This document shows positions 7,943 through 16,413 of a stretch of 64,000 nt of DNA, piece by piece. The notes below the pieces were generated by a model. That model ran no database searches. It saw nothing but the letters and a program-made list of their open reading frames with translations, and was not told the origin of the DNA. Position numbers and translations under genes: made by a program. The stretch spans positions 186,001 through 250,000 of the forward strand of contig NZ_MDKC01000037.1 in NCBI RefSeq assembly GCF_001712755.1, in the 5' to 3' direction. Origin of the DNA: Gottfriedia luciferensis. GTDB taxonomy: Bacteria; Bacillota; Bacilli; Bacillales; Bacillaceae_G. Numbering within the stretch: the stretch's first letter is position 1; each line of letters opens with the position of its first letter.

Positions 7943-9178
7943 TTAAGATCTACTAAATTGATTACTTTTTTCATCATAAATAATTGGATACAGTGAATAT
8001 TCGGTTTTTATTAATTTTTGTTGATTGTCTAATGAAAGCATCGAAGCATAAGTATGGGTTGCTTTCAAATCCGTACTTAGTTCTTTTTGATTTTGCTGAT
8101 TAATCGTCGTGTAAATAGGTAAGTCGATTAATTTTTTTTTGGTATTTAAATAAGTTTTTCCCATTGAACTCATACCAAGTAAACGAATATAAGGAACGCG
8201 ATCTCTCTCTAATATTGATGCTATTTCCTTTTTTGATGTATTTGTTAAGATATGTGTTAACAACCTTTGAATTCGAGTCCAAGTATATCGCTTTGTTTTT
8301 ATTGAGGTCATTAACTCTTCAAAATTAAGACAGTTTAATACAGAATGTAATACTCTTCTTTCTAAACCTTCGACAGCTTCGTAAATATTTTCAAGTTCTT
8401 CTTTAGTTGAAGTCATTAATTTATATTTCAAAAATGGTAAATATTCATTCCAAAAATGAAGCGCACCATACTCATTTATGTATTCTTCAATGGAATCTTT
8501 AGTAAAGCTTGGAACAAAGTCAGAAATCGATTGATTGTCACCTTTTAGAATTTTTCTAATTGCAGTAGCGCTAGCGATGCTATGATGATTTGTTTCTTCA
8601 TCATGATAATTTGCAGCTATTCGCTGAATCGTTCTACCTTCCATTCGACTATCAAAGTGTTCAATAGCTTCTAAATAATGAATTCCTAAAATATTATTTG
8701 GAAGTGAAACATCTAGCTTTGATGATTCAAGATTTTTTTGTAATGCTGTACTATATGCAGCAGGATAACTTAGTCCTTCATCAAGAAAAGTACGTATACT
8801 TGTATTGATTGAAGAAGTAAGCTGCTTCTTTTGTTTAATTAACTCATAAAATGTCTCAATTTTACCCTCTTCACTTCCAAAGCAAACATAATCACATTTT
8901 AAAGAATCAAGAATTGAAATAGCTCCTTTGGCAAAGATGCTAGCGTGTTGAGTCGAATAGATATAAGGTAATTCAATAACAAGATCTGCACCTGCTTGTA
9001 AAGCCAACTTTGTTCGTACATGCTTTGGAACGACTGCTGGCTCGCCCCTTTGTAAAAATTGACCACTCATTACCGCAATAACAACATCAGCATTTGTACT
9101 TTTTTTAGAACTAGTTAAGTGAAAAACATGTCCATTATGTAATGGGTTATACTCTACTATTAAACCAACTGAACGCAG
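7943..9178 (-). CDS. tmcAL: tRNA(Met) cytidine acetate ligase TmcAL (YlbM), probable CTG start
   Basis: TmcAL makes N4-acetylcytidine at the wobble base of elongator tRNA-Met, using acetate and ATP. The nucleotidyltransferase motif NPLHNGHVFHL, essential for ATP binding, is encoded upstream of the first in-frame ATG (9070), so translation must start earlier. No in-frame ATG, GTG or TTG exists before the ribosome-binding site GGAGG. The candidate is CTG at 9178, nine bases after GGAGG, giving 411 residues and aligning with the family start (MKAVGLVVEYNP in B. subtilis, from memory). ATT two codons upstream is the alternative. The C-terminal part is the tRNA-binding helical region. Confidence 0.9.
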   Translation of the reverse strand: MRSVGLIVEYNPLHNGHVFHLTSSKKSTNADVVIAVMSGQFLQRGEPAVVPKHVRTKLALQAGADLVIELPYIYSTQHASIFAKGAISILDSLKCDYVCFGSEEGKIETFYELIKQKKQLTSSINTSIRTFLDEGLSYPAAYSTALQKNLESSKLDVSLPNNILGIHYLEAIEHFDSRMEGRTIQRIAANYHDEETNHHSIASATAIRKILKGDNQSISDFVPSFTKDSIEEYINEYGALHFWNEYLPFLKYKLMTSTKEELENIYEAVEGLERRVLHSVLNCLNFEELMTSIKTKRYTWTRIQRLLTHILTNTSKKEIASILERDRVPYIRLLGMSSMGKTYLNTKKKLIDLPIYTTINQQNQKELSTDLKATHTYASMLSLDNQQKLIKTEYSLYPIIYDEKSNQFSRS

Positions 9179-9383
9179 AGAAATGCACCTCCAATATTTA
9201 CTAATTTCACGAATTTATACATTAAGAATACCAGTTTTGAGAAATAATTCGCAACCTAGTGTGAATTGTATTGAATTTTATTGTGGAAAATAATATATTA
9301 GATAGGTTACATATAAGAAGCAAGGTCAAGGATTAAAGGGGAAAGCTAGTAACCAAGTCTAAAACTTTTAGTGAATTTTTCGT

Positions 9384-9771
9384 CTTAAGCTTGTCGGGAA
9401 TTCAGTCAAGAAGTAGAAAAGATGTCTAGTTCCACAAGCTAGCTCATTGGAAATATTCCATTAATCTTTGAAGTGGAAAGAATGCCACTTCTTTTGGATG
9501 GAGATATTCAAAAAAGAAGTAAAAAAGATGTCTAGCTCCGGCTCCTAACTCCTCGAGTCATAAGCCAATTTTCATCTAAGATTAAAGAGCAAATCTTAGC
9601 TAAAAACCGTCTTATGCTTGTCGGGAATTCAGTCAAAGAAGTGAAAAGATGTCTAGCTCCGGCTCCTAGCTCCTCGAGGTCATAAGTCAATTTCCGTCTA
9701 AGATTAAAGTTCAAATCTTAGCCAAAAACCGTCTTATGCTTGTCGGAGCTGAACAGTCGCCTCCGCTTTTC
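9384..9771 (-). repeat. Tandem partial copies of a Bacillaceae intergenic repeat (reverse orientation)
   Basis: Three imperfect units follow each other: a degenerate one near 9384-9440, one from 9527, and one from 9648 to about 9771, the last two with a 121-base period. Each carries GATGTCTAGCTCC-GGCTCCTA, CTCGAG-TCATAAG, an inverted AAGATTAAA/ATCTTAG core and CGTCTTATGCTTGTCGG. The last unit ends in CAGTCGCCTCCGCTTTT. The same element in the opposite orientation lies at 36594-36699. A short open frame across it on the minus strand is a by-product. Confidence 0.85.
9470..9496 (+). terminator. Isolated hairpin inside the repeat-rich gap
   Basis: GAAGTGG (9470) and CCACTTC (9485) enclose an eight-base loop and are followed by TTTT. 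No gene ends just before it. It may be part of the surrounding repeat debris rather than a working terminator. Confidence 0.35.
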
Positions 9772-9791
9772 TGAAGTGTAAAGAAAAAATA

Positions 9792-9820
9792 TTGACAAGT
9801 GATTATAAAGAATATATAAT
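9792..9820 (+). promoter_or_regulatory. Consensus SigA promoter for ylbN-rpmF
   Basis: TTGACA (9792-9797) and TATAAT (9815-9820), both perfect, are separated by exactly 17 bases. They lie about 30 bases before the ylbN start. Confidence 0.9.
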
Positions 9821-9849
9821 TTTCATTGTTGCCTTGAGGTGGTTTATTT

Positions 9850-10365
9850 ATGAAATGGTCAGTGCACCAGTTGCAGAAATTAAGACATAAAGGTTTAAAT
9901 TTAGATGAGACAATTGATGTAAGTCAAATAAAGGAACGTAATACTGATATTCGAGAGGTTTCTCCAATTCGAGTTACTGGACGAGTTGATTTTGGAACGA
10001 ACCGTTATACGTTTCATTTAACAATAACTGGATATTTAATTTTACCTTGTGTAAGAACATTAGTTGATGTAAAATATCCTTTGTCGATTACCACAACAGA
10101 AACATTTTTTACAACATCTGAATGGAAAAGTGAAGATGAGAATTTTCACATCCTAGAGGGTGACGTGTTAGACTTAACCCCAGTGATTGAGGAATGTATC
10201 TTAGCCGAGATTCCAATGCAGGTTTATGCAGAGGATGTTGAGGGGAAAGAAACAGCTCCAACGTCAGGAACAGATTGGGAAGTTAGGGAACATGTCGAAG
10301 TAGAGCAAAAAATTGACCCTCGACTTGCTGGTTTAGCAAAATTTTTTGACAAACAAGATAATTGA
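9850..10365 (+). CDS. ylbN: YlbN, DUF177/YceD family protein
   Basis: A 171-residue YceD/DUF177 protein. The family lies almost always directly upstream of rpmF, as here, and is linked to 23S rRNA accumulation and ribosome assembly in bacteria and plastids. Visible family features are the central beta-rich segment with the conserved [14 protein letters not shown] stretch, and an acidic region followed by a [11 protein letters not shown] tail. The ribosome-binding site is GAGGTGG. Strong constitutive expression is suggested by the consensus promoter. Confidence 0.93.
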   Translation: MKWSVHQLQKLRHKGLNLDETIDVSQIKERNTDIREVSPIRVTGRVDFGTNRYTFHLTITGYLILPCVRTLVDVKYPLSITTTETFFTTSEWKSEDENFHILEGDVLDLTPVIEECILAEIPMQVYAEDVEGKETAPTSGTDWEVREHVEVEQKIDPRLAGLAKFFDKQDN

Positions 10366-10420
10366 GAAGTACCGGATAACCGGCTTCATAACAAACACTG
10401 ACTTTAAGGAGGTGGGATCA

Positions 10421-10594
10421 ATGGCAGTACCTGCAAGAAGAACGTCCAAAACTGTAAAAAGAAAGCGTCGTACGCATTTTAAATTAGCGGTACCTGGAAT
10501 GGTTGAATGCCCAAACTGTAGTGAATTAACATTAGCACACCGCGTATGTAAATCATGCGGACACTACAAAGGAAAACAAGTACTTAGCAAATAA
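10421..10594 (+). CDS. rpmF: 50S ribosomal protein L32 (zinc-ribbon form)
   Basis: 57 residues beginning [20 protein letters not shown], the standard L32 sequence. Two CxxC pairs (CPNC and CKSC) form the zinc ribbon, so this is the zinc-dependent paralog type rather than a cysteine-less one. The start is the ATG at 10421, right after AAGGAGGTGG; the open frame extends upstream but without a ribosome-binding site. Co-transcribed with ylbN. Confidence 0.97.
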   Translation: MAVPARRTSKTVKRKRRTHFKLAVPGMVECPNCSELTLAHRVCKSCGHYKGKQVLSK

Positions 10595-10609
10595 GCTAGT
10601 CTTTGAATG

Positions 10610-10640
10610 AGCACATAGGAAACTATGTGCTTTTCCTTTT
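10610..10640 (+). terminator. Terminator after rpmF
   Basis: GCACATAG-GAAA-CTATGTGC, a perfect eight-pair stem with a GNRA-type loop, followed by TTTTCCTTTT. Confidence 0.92.
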
Positions 10641-10768
10641 GCCTTTAAACGTAGGTTGTCCAAGGTTGATTCCTCTAAAATCATGCTTCCTCTTACCTCT
10701 GCCCATTTCAATTTCTGTATAGTATAATAAAAACTAATAGGAAACTAGGAAAAGAGAGAGGGATTCCA

Positions 10769-11536
10769 ATGTCTGAAGTAATTACTTATCAAAGAGATGA
10801 AATAGATTATATATTTTTAAATAGGCCTAATTACGGGAATTGCATTGATGAAAATACTGCAGAAAAACTTTCTGAAATTATCCGAGAAATCCGAATGAAA
10901 TCCCAAAGTAAACTAGTTGTATTAACTGGGGAAGGTATGAAATATTTTTGTACCGGTGGAGATTTAAACACAATTTTAAAGTTTAAAAATAATTTAAGTG
11001 GATTGGAATCTTTTAATCTAAAAATGTGTGATGTAATCTATCAAATAGCTATGTTACCTCAAATTACAATTTGTTTTATTAATGGTTATGCTTTAGGTGG
11101 CGGCTGCGAACTGGCAAGTGCATTCGATTTTAGATACGCGAGTCACAATGCGAAAATAGGGTTTATTCAAGGAAGAATGGGAATTCCAACCTCTTGGGGT
11201 GGAGGTACTGTACTTCAAGAAAAAATGAGTCATCAAGACTGGATTACATTACTATCATCCTCAAATATTTACACCGCATTTCAAGCTAAGAAAATCGGCT
11301 TTATACATGAACTATCAAAAGATTTAACAAGTTTACATAATGAAAGCTTTATTAGTTTAGCTAAAAGTATTCCTGCACAAATTCATCATCAAAATAAAAA
11401 AATACTTATTCGTAAATGGACCGAGCAAAATCTTAAGAGAAGAATGGAAGAAGAAGTTATTTCTGCTATGCCACTTTGGTTTTCAGATGAACATATAAAA
11501 AATATCGAACAATTTACAAAAAAATTGGAAAAGTAA
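10769..11536 (+). CDS. Enoyl-CoA hydratase/isomerase (crotonase) family protein
   Basis: A 255-residue crotonase-fold protein. Family landmarks are the CTGGDL oxyanion-hole strand near residue 62 and the INGYALGGGCELASAFDFRYAS core near 110-130, which supplies the second oxyanion-hole glycine and the CoA-binding region. One catalytic acidic residue typical of hydratases is not obvious at the IGFIQGRMGIPTSWGGG segment, so it may be an isomerase, a hydrolase or another crotonase activity. It lies alone between rpmF and the sporulation regulator. AGAGGGAT precedes the ATG. From memory, a similar gene occupies this spot in the B. cereus group. Confidence 0.88.
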   Translation: MSEVITYQRDEIDYIFLNRPNYGNCIDENTAEKLSEIIREIRMKSQSKLVVLTGEGMKYFCTGGDLNTILKFKNNLSGLESFNLKMCDVIYQIAMLPQITICFINGYALGGGCELASAFDFRYASHNAKIGFIQGRMGIPTSWGGGTVLQEKMSHQDWITLLSSSNIYTAFQAKKIGFIHELSKDLTSLHNESFISLAKSIPAQIHHQNKKILIRKWTEQNLKRRMEEEVISAMPLWFSDEHIKNIEQFTKKLEK

Positions 11537-11612
11537 TCTTCTACCTTCATTTTTTTGTGCATATGAATTAGTAAAATCTGCTTATTGCATAAGAAATTGG
11601 AGGGGATTGCAA

Positions 11613-12194
11613 ATGGTTGCAAATCGCCAGGATGCATGGACTAAAGATGAAGATAACTACTTAGCTGAAGTAGTTTTAAAAACGATAAATGAAGGGTCAA
11701 CTCAATTAATGGCTTTTAAAGTTGTAGCAAAGAGCTTATCAAGGACAGCTGCTGCTTGCGGTTACCGATGGAATTCTTTTGTTAGAAAGTTCTACAAAGA
11801 AGAGATTGAAAAAGCAAAAAATAGTAGTAAAAAACAAGCTGTTCCCACAAATGAGGTAGAACCAACGCACGATTCGGAAATAATTACGAATGAGATTCAC
11901 GAAGACGCTACAACAGAAAAAGGCCATCCAGAAATAACCTTTGAGTCAGTCTATAAATTCCTTGAATATTTGAGATTAAAAGTTGATGCCAGTGGACGAA
12001 TTAAAGATATACAATCTTTAGAAAAAAAGCTATTAAAATATAAACAAGAAAATGAACAATTGAAAATTGAAAAGCAACAATTAGTTGAAAAACTAAATGA
12101 GCTTCAAAGTGAGTATGAACATTTATTTGATTTTTTAGATCAAAAACGAAAAATAGTAAATATTAGTTCTAAAAATGACACGAAGGTAAAATAA
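11613..12194 (+). CDS. gerR: RsfA/GerR (YlbO)-type sporulation transcription factor
   Basis: A 193-residue protein with an N-terminal Myb/SANT-like DNA-binding domain (WTKDEDNYLAEVVL near residue 7, RTAAACGYRWNSFVRK near 46), a variable acidic linker, and a C-terminal coiled coil (about 130-185, rich in KLLKYKQENEQLKIEK-type heptads). This is the RsfA/YlbO family. In B. subtilis YlbO (GerR) is a SigE-dependent mother-cell repressor/activator, and the paralog RsfA acts in the forespore. The start is the ATG at 11613, seven bases after GGAGGGG; a TTG two codons upstream is less well placed. Confidence 0.85.
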   Translation: MVANRQDAWTKDEDNYLAEVVLKTINEGSTQLMAFKVVAKSLSRTAAACGYRWNSFVRKFYKEEIEKAKNSSKKQAVPTNEVEPTHDSEIITNEIHEDATTEKGHPEITFESVYKFLEYLRLKVDASGRIKDIQSLEKKLLKYKQENEQLKIEKQQLVEKLNELQSEYEHLFDFLDQKRKIVNISSKNDTKVK

Positions 12195-12197
12195 AAT

Positions 12198-12238
12198 GAA
12201 AAAACTCAACATCTTCTAAAGAAGTGTTGAGTTTTTTC
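12198..12238. terminator. Bidirectional terminator between gerR and ylbP
   Basis: AAAAACTCAACA-TCTTC and GAAG-TGTTGAGTTTTTT pair around a TAAA loop, with A- and T-runs on either side, between convergent genes. Confidence 0.93.
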
Positions 12239-12241
12239 ATT

Positions 12242-12655
12242 TTATTTATTTTCAGGTTTCCAAATGACAAATTCAGAATCTGCCTCAATGAAACCTTGTT
12301 TTTTCCAAAATTCATTTGAATTTGCTCTTGGTATCGTTTTAATTGTTTTCTTAAAGGATTTAGCGAAATTTACTAATTCTTTTCCGTACCCATTCTTTTG
12401 ATAATAAGGTAGAACTTCCATTTTATTAATTTCAATTAATTCTTCATTATTTTCACTATGGGTATATAAACTCATTCGGGCAATAAGTGCCTTGCCTAAG
12501 TAAATACCATAGAAAGGAGATTGAAATTCGTTATCAATTAAATTTGATTCCAGATCTTCAAGCATTGATAGCTCTTGTAAACCGTAACCGGAAAATTGCT
12601 GAAATTGTTCAAGTGTTTTAAAATTTATTTGTAAACGTTCTATCTTGATGTTCAA
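12242..12655 (-). CDS. ylbP: YlbP, GNAT-family N-acetyltransferase-like protein
   Basis: A 137-residue protein with a GNAT fold. The acetyl-CoA-binding motif A is recognisable as MEVLPYYQKNGYGKELVNFAK around residues 78-98 (Q-x-x-G-x-G/A type). The acceptor substrate is unknown. The start is TTG at 12655, six bases after AAGGGGGAG. B. subtilis YlbP is somewhat longer (about 160 residues, from memory), with the extra length not visible here. It faces gerR across a shared terminator. Confidence 0.85.
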   Translation of the reverse strand: MNIKIERLQINFKTLEQFQQFSGYGLQELSMLEDLESNLIDNEFQSPFYGIYLGKALIARMSLYTHSENNEELIEINKMEVLPYYQKNGYGKELVNFAKSFKKTIKTIPRANSNEFWKKQGFIEADSEFVIWKPENK

Positions 12656-12802
12656 AAAAGCTCCCCCTTAAAAAGAATGTAAATTTTTAATATTTTAAAT
12701 ATAATTATATCGTACAATTAAATTTAAAAAAAGATAGATTCGGTGTAAATTTATTATCAAGAAGATAATAGTGGAAAAATAATTTTTCGAATGGAGAAAT
12801 CA

Positions 12803-13690
12803 ATGAAAATAGGCATAATTGGTGGTGGTGCAGTCGGTCTTCTTACAGCATCGTATTTGTATCAAAATAAACATAATGTTACATTGTTTACGAGAACAGA
12901 AGAGCAGGCAAATCTTATAAATAACTTAGGTGTTATACTTTCAGTAGATGAAAAAACGAAACAAATGTGTATAACAGCAGATAAATTATTACCTAAAATA
13001 AATACGTTCGATCTATTAATTGTTTGTGTAAAGCAATATCATTTAAATCAAATCGTTAGCACGTTAAGTCAATATGAGGGTGAGAATATATTATTTCTCC
13101 AGAATGGAATGTCTCATATTGAAATCGTTAAAAATTTACCTATCCCAAATTGCTTTATAGGTATAGTTGAACACGGTGCATTAAAAACTTCTCCGAATGA
13201 AATCACGCATACTGGTAAAGGTATAATTCGAATTGGACAAATAAAAGGGAAAATAGATGCTTTAAATCGATTATCAAGTTTACATACAGCTGAGTTTCCA
13301 TTTAAAAGCCAAGATGATTGGGAATATATACTTAAACAAAAGTGTTTAATAAATTGTGTTATTAACCCTTTAACGTCTATATTGAACGTTCGAAATGGTG
13401 AATTAATCACTAATGAGTATTTTAAACCAATTTGTAATTTATTATTTAATGAGGTTGCAACGATCCTAGATTTAAATAACCAAAAAGAGTGGAATAAATT
13501 AGTAGAAATATGTGAGAAAACGAAAGAAAACTACTCATCAATGAATCGCGATTTATTTCACGGTAGACAAACAGAAATTGAAAGTATGCTAGGATTTGTT
13601 AAAAAATTGGCAATTAATAAAAAAATAAATGTACCAACAATTGAACTTGTGTACAATAGTATAAAAGGACTTGAGAAGAAAAAGGGGTAA
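12803..13690 (+). CDS. panE: 2-dehydropantoate 2-reductase (ketopantoate reductase)
   Basis: A 295-residue NADPH-dependent enzyme reducing ketopantoate to pantoate in pantothenate synthesis (B. subtilis YlbQ). The Rossmann dinucleotide motif GIIGGGAVG is at 3-11, followed by the C-terminal ApbA domain with the conserved K-CLINCVINPLTSIL segment. The ATG at 12803 follows GGAG at six bases; an ATG four codons upstream overlaps that ribosome-binding site and is less likely. The next gene begins six bases after its stop, suggesting an operon with the DUF3397 gene and bshC. Confidence 0.92.
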   Translation: MKIGIIGGGAVGLLTASYLYQNKHNVTLFTRTEEQANLINNLGVILSVDEKTKQMCITADKLLPKINTFDLLIVCVKQYHLNQIVSTLSQYEGENILFLQNGMSHIEIVKNLPIPNCFIGIVEHGALKTSPNEITHTGKGIIRIGQIKGKIDALNRLSSLHTAEFPFKSQDDWEYILKQKCLINCVINPLTSILNVRNGELITNEYFKPICNLLFNEVATILDLNNQKEWNKLVEICEKTKENYSSMNRDLFHGRQTEIESMLGFVKKLAINKKINVPTIELVYNSIKGLEKKKG

Positions 13691-13696
13691 TTCTTT

Positions 13697-14089
13697 TTGG
13701 AAAAATTTTTCATTTTCTTTATTTCACTATTAATTGAATTTCCGATTTTTTCAACAATATTTATCTATATGTTTTTAAAATTATTTTTTAAAAATAACAA
13801 GCGTAAACTTTTGCTTTTTACGTTAGATTTATCTACAATTCTATATATTAGTTCATCTTATTTTGTTTTAAATATGATTTTTCCGACTGCAACAGGTTGG
13901 ATATTAATTAATTTATTATTGGTTATCTTATTTATTAGTATTATTCTTCAATGGAAAGCAAAAAGAGATATTCGGTTTACTAAGCTACTAAAAGGTTTTT
14001 GGAGAATGTCATGTATTCTATTTATAATTCTTCACTGTATAACCGTGTTGACTGGTTTAGTTTTAAAAATAGCTGAGTATAATGCTTAA
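13697..14089 (+). CDS. DUF3397 family membrane protein
   Basis: A 130-residue hydrophobic protein with four predicted transmembrane segments (about 3-27, 37-56, 62-83, 104-126). It matches the DUF3397 family, which in Bacillus typically lies between panE and bshC. Function unknown. The start is TTG at 13697, nine bases after AAAGGGG located in the end of panE. No catalytic motif is visible. Confidence 0.8.
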   Translation: MEKFFIFFISLLIEFPIFSTIFIYMFLKLFFKNNKRKLLLFTLDLSTILYISSSYFVLNMIFPTATGWILINLLLVILFISIILQWKAKRDIRFTKLLKGFWRMSCILFIILHCITVLTGLVLKIAEYNA

Positions 14090-14115
14090 TTGAAGATCGA
14101 GAGAGGAAGTTCGTA

Positions 14116-15744
14116 ATGCAAATTAGTAAAGTCCATTTAGACGGGCAAAATAAATTGCTGAATGATTTTGTAAATGGAAATGAAGTAATTTCTTCTTTCT
14201 TTGGTGAAAATCCATTAGTAAAGGAAGAAATGGAATATAGAATTAAAAATGTAATGGAGCGTTCTTATAATCGCACAGGATTAGTTAATGCACTAGAGAA
14301 GTTTCATCATAAGCATCATGCAAGTAATGAATCATTAGAAAATGTGAAAAAATTATTGAATAATAATTCATTTGTTGTAATTGGTGGACAACAAGCTGGC
14401 TTATTAACTGGCCCTTTGTATTCTATACATAAAATTATTTCAATTATTCAATTGGCCAAGAAATATGAAAAAGAACATGGGCTAACAGTCGTCCCAGTAT
14501 TTTGGATTGCTGGTGAAGACCATGATATAGATGAAATTAACCATATTCATACAATTGAGAACAATACAGTAAAAAAACAAACCTTTTATCAAAAAACGAC
14601 TTATTCCCATGCTGCTTCTAGAACAGAATTAGATCAACAGGAAATGAAAAAGTGGATTGATAAAATCGTTAAAACTTTTGATGAAACAAATTATTCGAAA
14701 GCTTTACTTGAAGAACTATATTCGATGATTGAGCAATCTACTACTTACGTAGATTTTTTTGCGAAAATTATTTTTAAATTGTTCAAAAAAGAGGGACTTG
14801 TCTTAATTGATGCTGACGATCCTAATGTCCGTGAGTTGGAGTCATCTTTATTTAATGAAATGATTCAAAAGCAAGAGAACGTAAGAGGCGTTTTAAAGGA
14901 TACGAAAAGCAGATTAATAAAATCTGGATACCACGAAACACTTCAAATTTCTGAACAGAGTATTCACCTCTTTTACCATAGTAATGAAGGTAGACAGTTG
15001 CTTGAAGTGTCTGAAGATGAAGATGTTTTTCAAACAAAAAATAAAAATTATCAATTCTCTAAACTTGAGTTGATCAAAATCGCAAATGAACAGCCAGCCT
15101 TATTAAGTAATAATGTGGTTACTAGACCAGTCATGCAGGAGTATTTATTTCCTACATTAGCATTTGTTGGTGGTCCTGGTGAAATTGCTTATTGGGCTGA
15201 GTTAAAGGACATTTTTGGTCTATTTAACCTTCAAATGCCACCTGTGTTTTTAAGACATATGTTTACTATTTTTGAACGAAATATCGTATCAGCATTAGAA
15301 GATTTTTCATTAGATACTAATGAGGTGCTGAAAACATCATTAGAAGAGAAGAAAGCCGAATGGATTAAAGATCAAGTGAAACTAGACTATAAAGAAGTGT
15401 TTAGTCATGCTAAAAAATCTTTAGAAGAATTGCATAAACCTCTTCAAGATGTAACGAAAAAAGTAACACCTAACTTAAAGGATTTTTCTATAAAGAATTT
15501 TTTAAAGATTGAAGAACAAATTCTTCTTTTAGAACGAAAAATAGAAGAATCAATTTTAAAGCAAAATGAAGAGCAAATTGAAAAGTGGAATCGAATCATC
15601 TGTTCAATTTCTCCAAATGGGAGACCTCAAGAGAGAACACTAAATATTCTCTACTATATTAATAAATATGGTTTTGATTTTGTTCATGAACTTTGTGATT
15701 TAGAACTATCATGGGATTACGCTCATCAAATCGTAAAAATTTAA
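14116..15744 (+). CDS. bshC: Bacillithiol biosynthesis cysteine-adding enzyme BshC
   Basis: A 542-residue protein of the BshC (YllA) family, of usual length. BshC adds cysteine to glucosaminyl-malate in the last step of bacillithiol synthesis, the main low-molecular-weight thiol of bacilli. Visible landmarks are VVIGGQQAGLLTGPLYSIHK near residue 90, the FWIAGEDHDIDEINH motif near 130 (nucleotidyltransferase-like fold), and a C-terminal coiled coil (about 405-495). The ribosome-binding site is GAGAGGAAG. Last gene before the dcw cluster, closed by a terminator. Confidence 0.94.
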   Translation: MQISKVHLDGQNKLLNDFVNGNEVISSFFGENPLVKEEMEYRIKNVMERSYNRTGLVNALEKFHHKHHASNESLENVKKLLNNNSFVVIGGQQAGLLTGPLYSIHKIISIIQLAKKYEKEHGLTVVPVFWIAGEDHDIDEINHIHTIENNTVKKQTFYQKTTYSHAASRTELDQQEMKKWIDKIVKTFDETNYSKALLEELYSMIEQSTTYVDFFAKIIFKLFKKEGLVLIDADDPNVRELESSLFNEMIQKQENVRGVLKDTKSRLIKSGYHETLQISEQSIHLFYHSNEGRQLLEVSEDEDVFQTKNKNYQFSKLELIKIANEQPALLSNNVVTRPVMQEYLFPTLAFVGGPGEIAYWAELKDIFGLFNLQMPPVFLRHMFTIFERNIVSALEDFSLDTNEVLKTSLEEKKAEWIKDQVKLDYKEVFSHAKKSLEELHKPLQDVTKKVTPNLKDFSIKNFLKIEEQILLLERKIEESILKQNEEQIEKWNRIICSISPNGRPQERTLNILYYINKYGFDFVHELCDLELSWDYAHQIVKI

Positions 15745-15838
15745 GCCTTTAATCAAAAATATCGCTTTTATTAATATGAATAGTTGTTTTTTATAGGAAA
15801 CAAACATTGAAATAAGCTGAATTTTATAATAAAAATGA

Positions 15839-15876
15839 AATCCTGCTGCACTGCTAGCAGGATTTTTTCGTTTTTT
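15839..15876 (+). terminator. Terminator between bshC and mraZ
   Basis: AATCCTGCT/AGCAGGATT nine-pair stem followed by TTTTTCGTTTTTT. Confidence 0.92.
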
Positions 15877-15895
15877 AAAGAATTTTTTAGAAAAG

Positions 15896-15940
15896 GTGGT
15901 AAGAAGTGGGGGAATGTGGTAAGTTTGTGTTAGAAAGTGG
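15896..15940 (+). promoter_or_regulatory. Candidate MraZ operator (direct GTGG boxes) in the mraZ leader
   Basis: GTGG occurs at 15896, 15906, 15916 and 15937, with a GTGT at 15927. That gives five boxes at 10-11 base spacing on the same face of the helix, ending ten bases before the mraZ start. MraZ proteins bind direct repeats of this kind in front of their own operon, so the array is very probably the autoregulatory site. The last box also sits in the ribosome-binding region (GGGGGAATAGG). Confidence 0.75.
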
Positions 15941-15949
15941 GGGAATAGG

Positions 15950-16381
15950 ATGTTTATCGGTGAATATCAACATAATATCGATGTAAAAGGACGTCTTATT
16001 ATACCTTCTAAATTTCGAGACAAGCTTGGTGAAAACTTCATTGTTACAAGAGGTTTGGATCAATGCTTATTTGGTTATTCATTGGCCGAATGGAGTGTAA
16101 TTGAAGATAAACTGCGCACACTACCACTAACTAAAAAAGATGCGAGAGCATTTACCCGTTTTTTCTTCTCAGGAGCAATGGAATGTGAGATGGATAAGAT
16201 GGGGAGAATTAATATAACACCTAATTTACGCAGTTATGCAAAATTAGAAAAAGAATGTGTAGTAGTTGGTGTTACAAATCGTATTGAGATTTGGGATTTA
16301 TCAACTTGGAATACATATATGAATGAATCAGAAGAGTCATTTGGTGAGTTAGCAGAAAACTTAATCGGTTTTGACTTGTAA
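15950..16381 (+). CDS. mraZ: Transcriptional regulator MraZ
   Basis: A 143-residue MraZ made of two SpoVT/AbrB-like MraZ repeats. DxKGR motifs occur in each half: [14 protein letters not shown] near 11-24 and [12 protein letters not shown] near 82-93. It forms a ring that binds direct repeats upstream of the dcw operon. The ATG at 15950 directly follows a purine-rich GGGGGAATAGG. It heads the division cluster, 32 bases before rsmH. Confidence 0.96.
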   Translation: MFIGEYQHNIDVKGRLIIPSKFRDKLGENFIVTRGLDQCLFGYSLAEWSVIEDKLRTLPLTKKDARAFTRFFFSGAMECEMDKMGRINITPNLRSYAKLEKECVVVGVTNRIEIWDLSTWNTYMNESEESFGELAENLIGFDL

Positions 16382-16413
16382 AAAATTAACAAATTGAAAG
16401 TAGTGAAAGCATC

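Noticed and set aside
9532-9714. 60-codon open frame on the minus strand
   Set aside because: It lies wholly inside tandem intergenic repeats and has no ribosome-binding site.
10882-11536. Reading the crotonase-family protein specifically as enoyl-CoA hydratase
   Set aside because: Both catalytic glutamates of true hydratases cannot be identified, so only the family is named.
15807-15830. TTGAAA and TATAAT upstream of mraZ as a promoter
   Set aside because: A 12-base spacer is too short, and the bshC terminator lies downstream of it.
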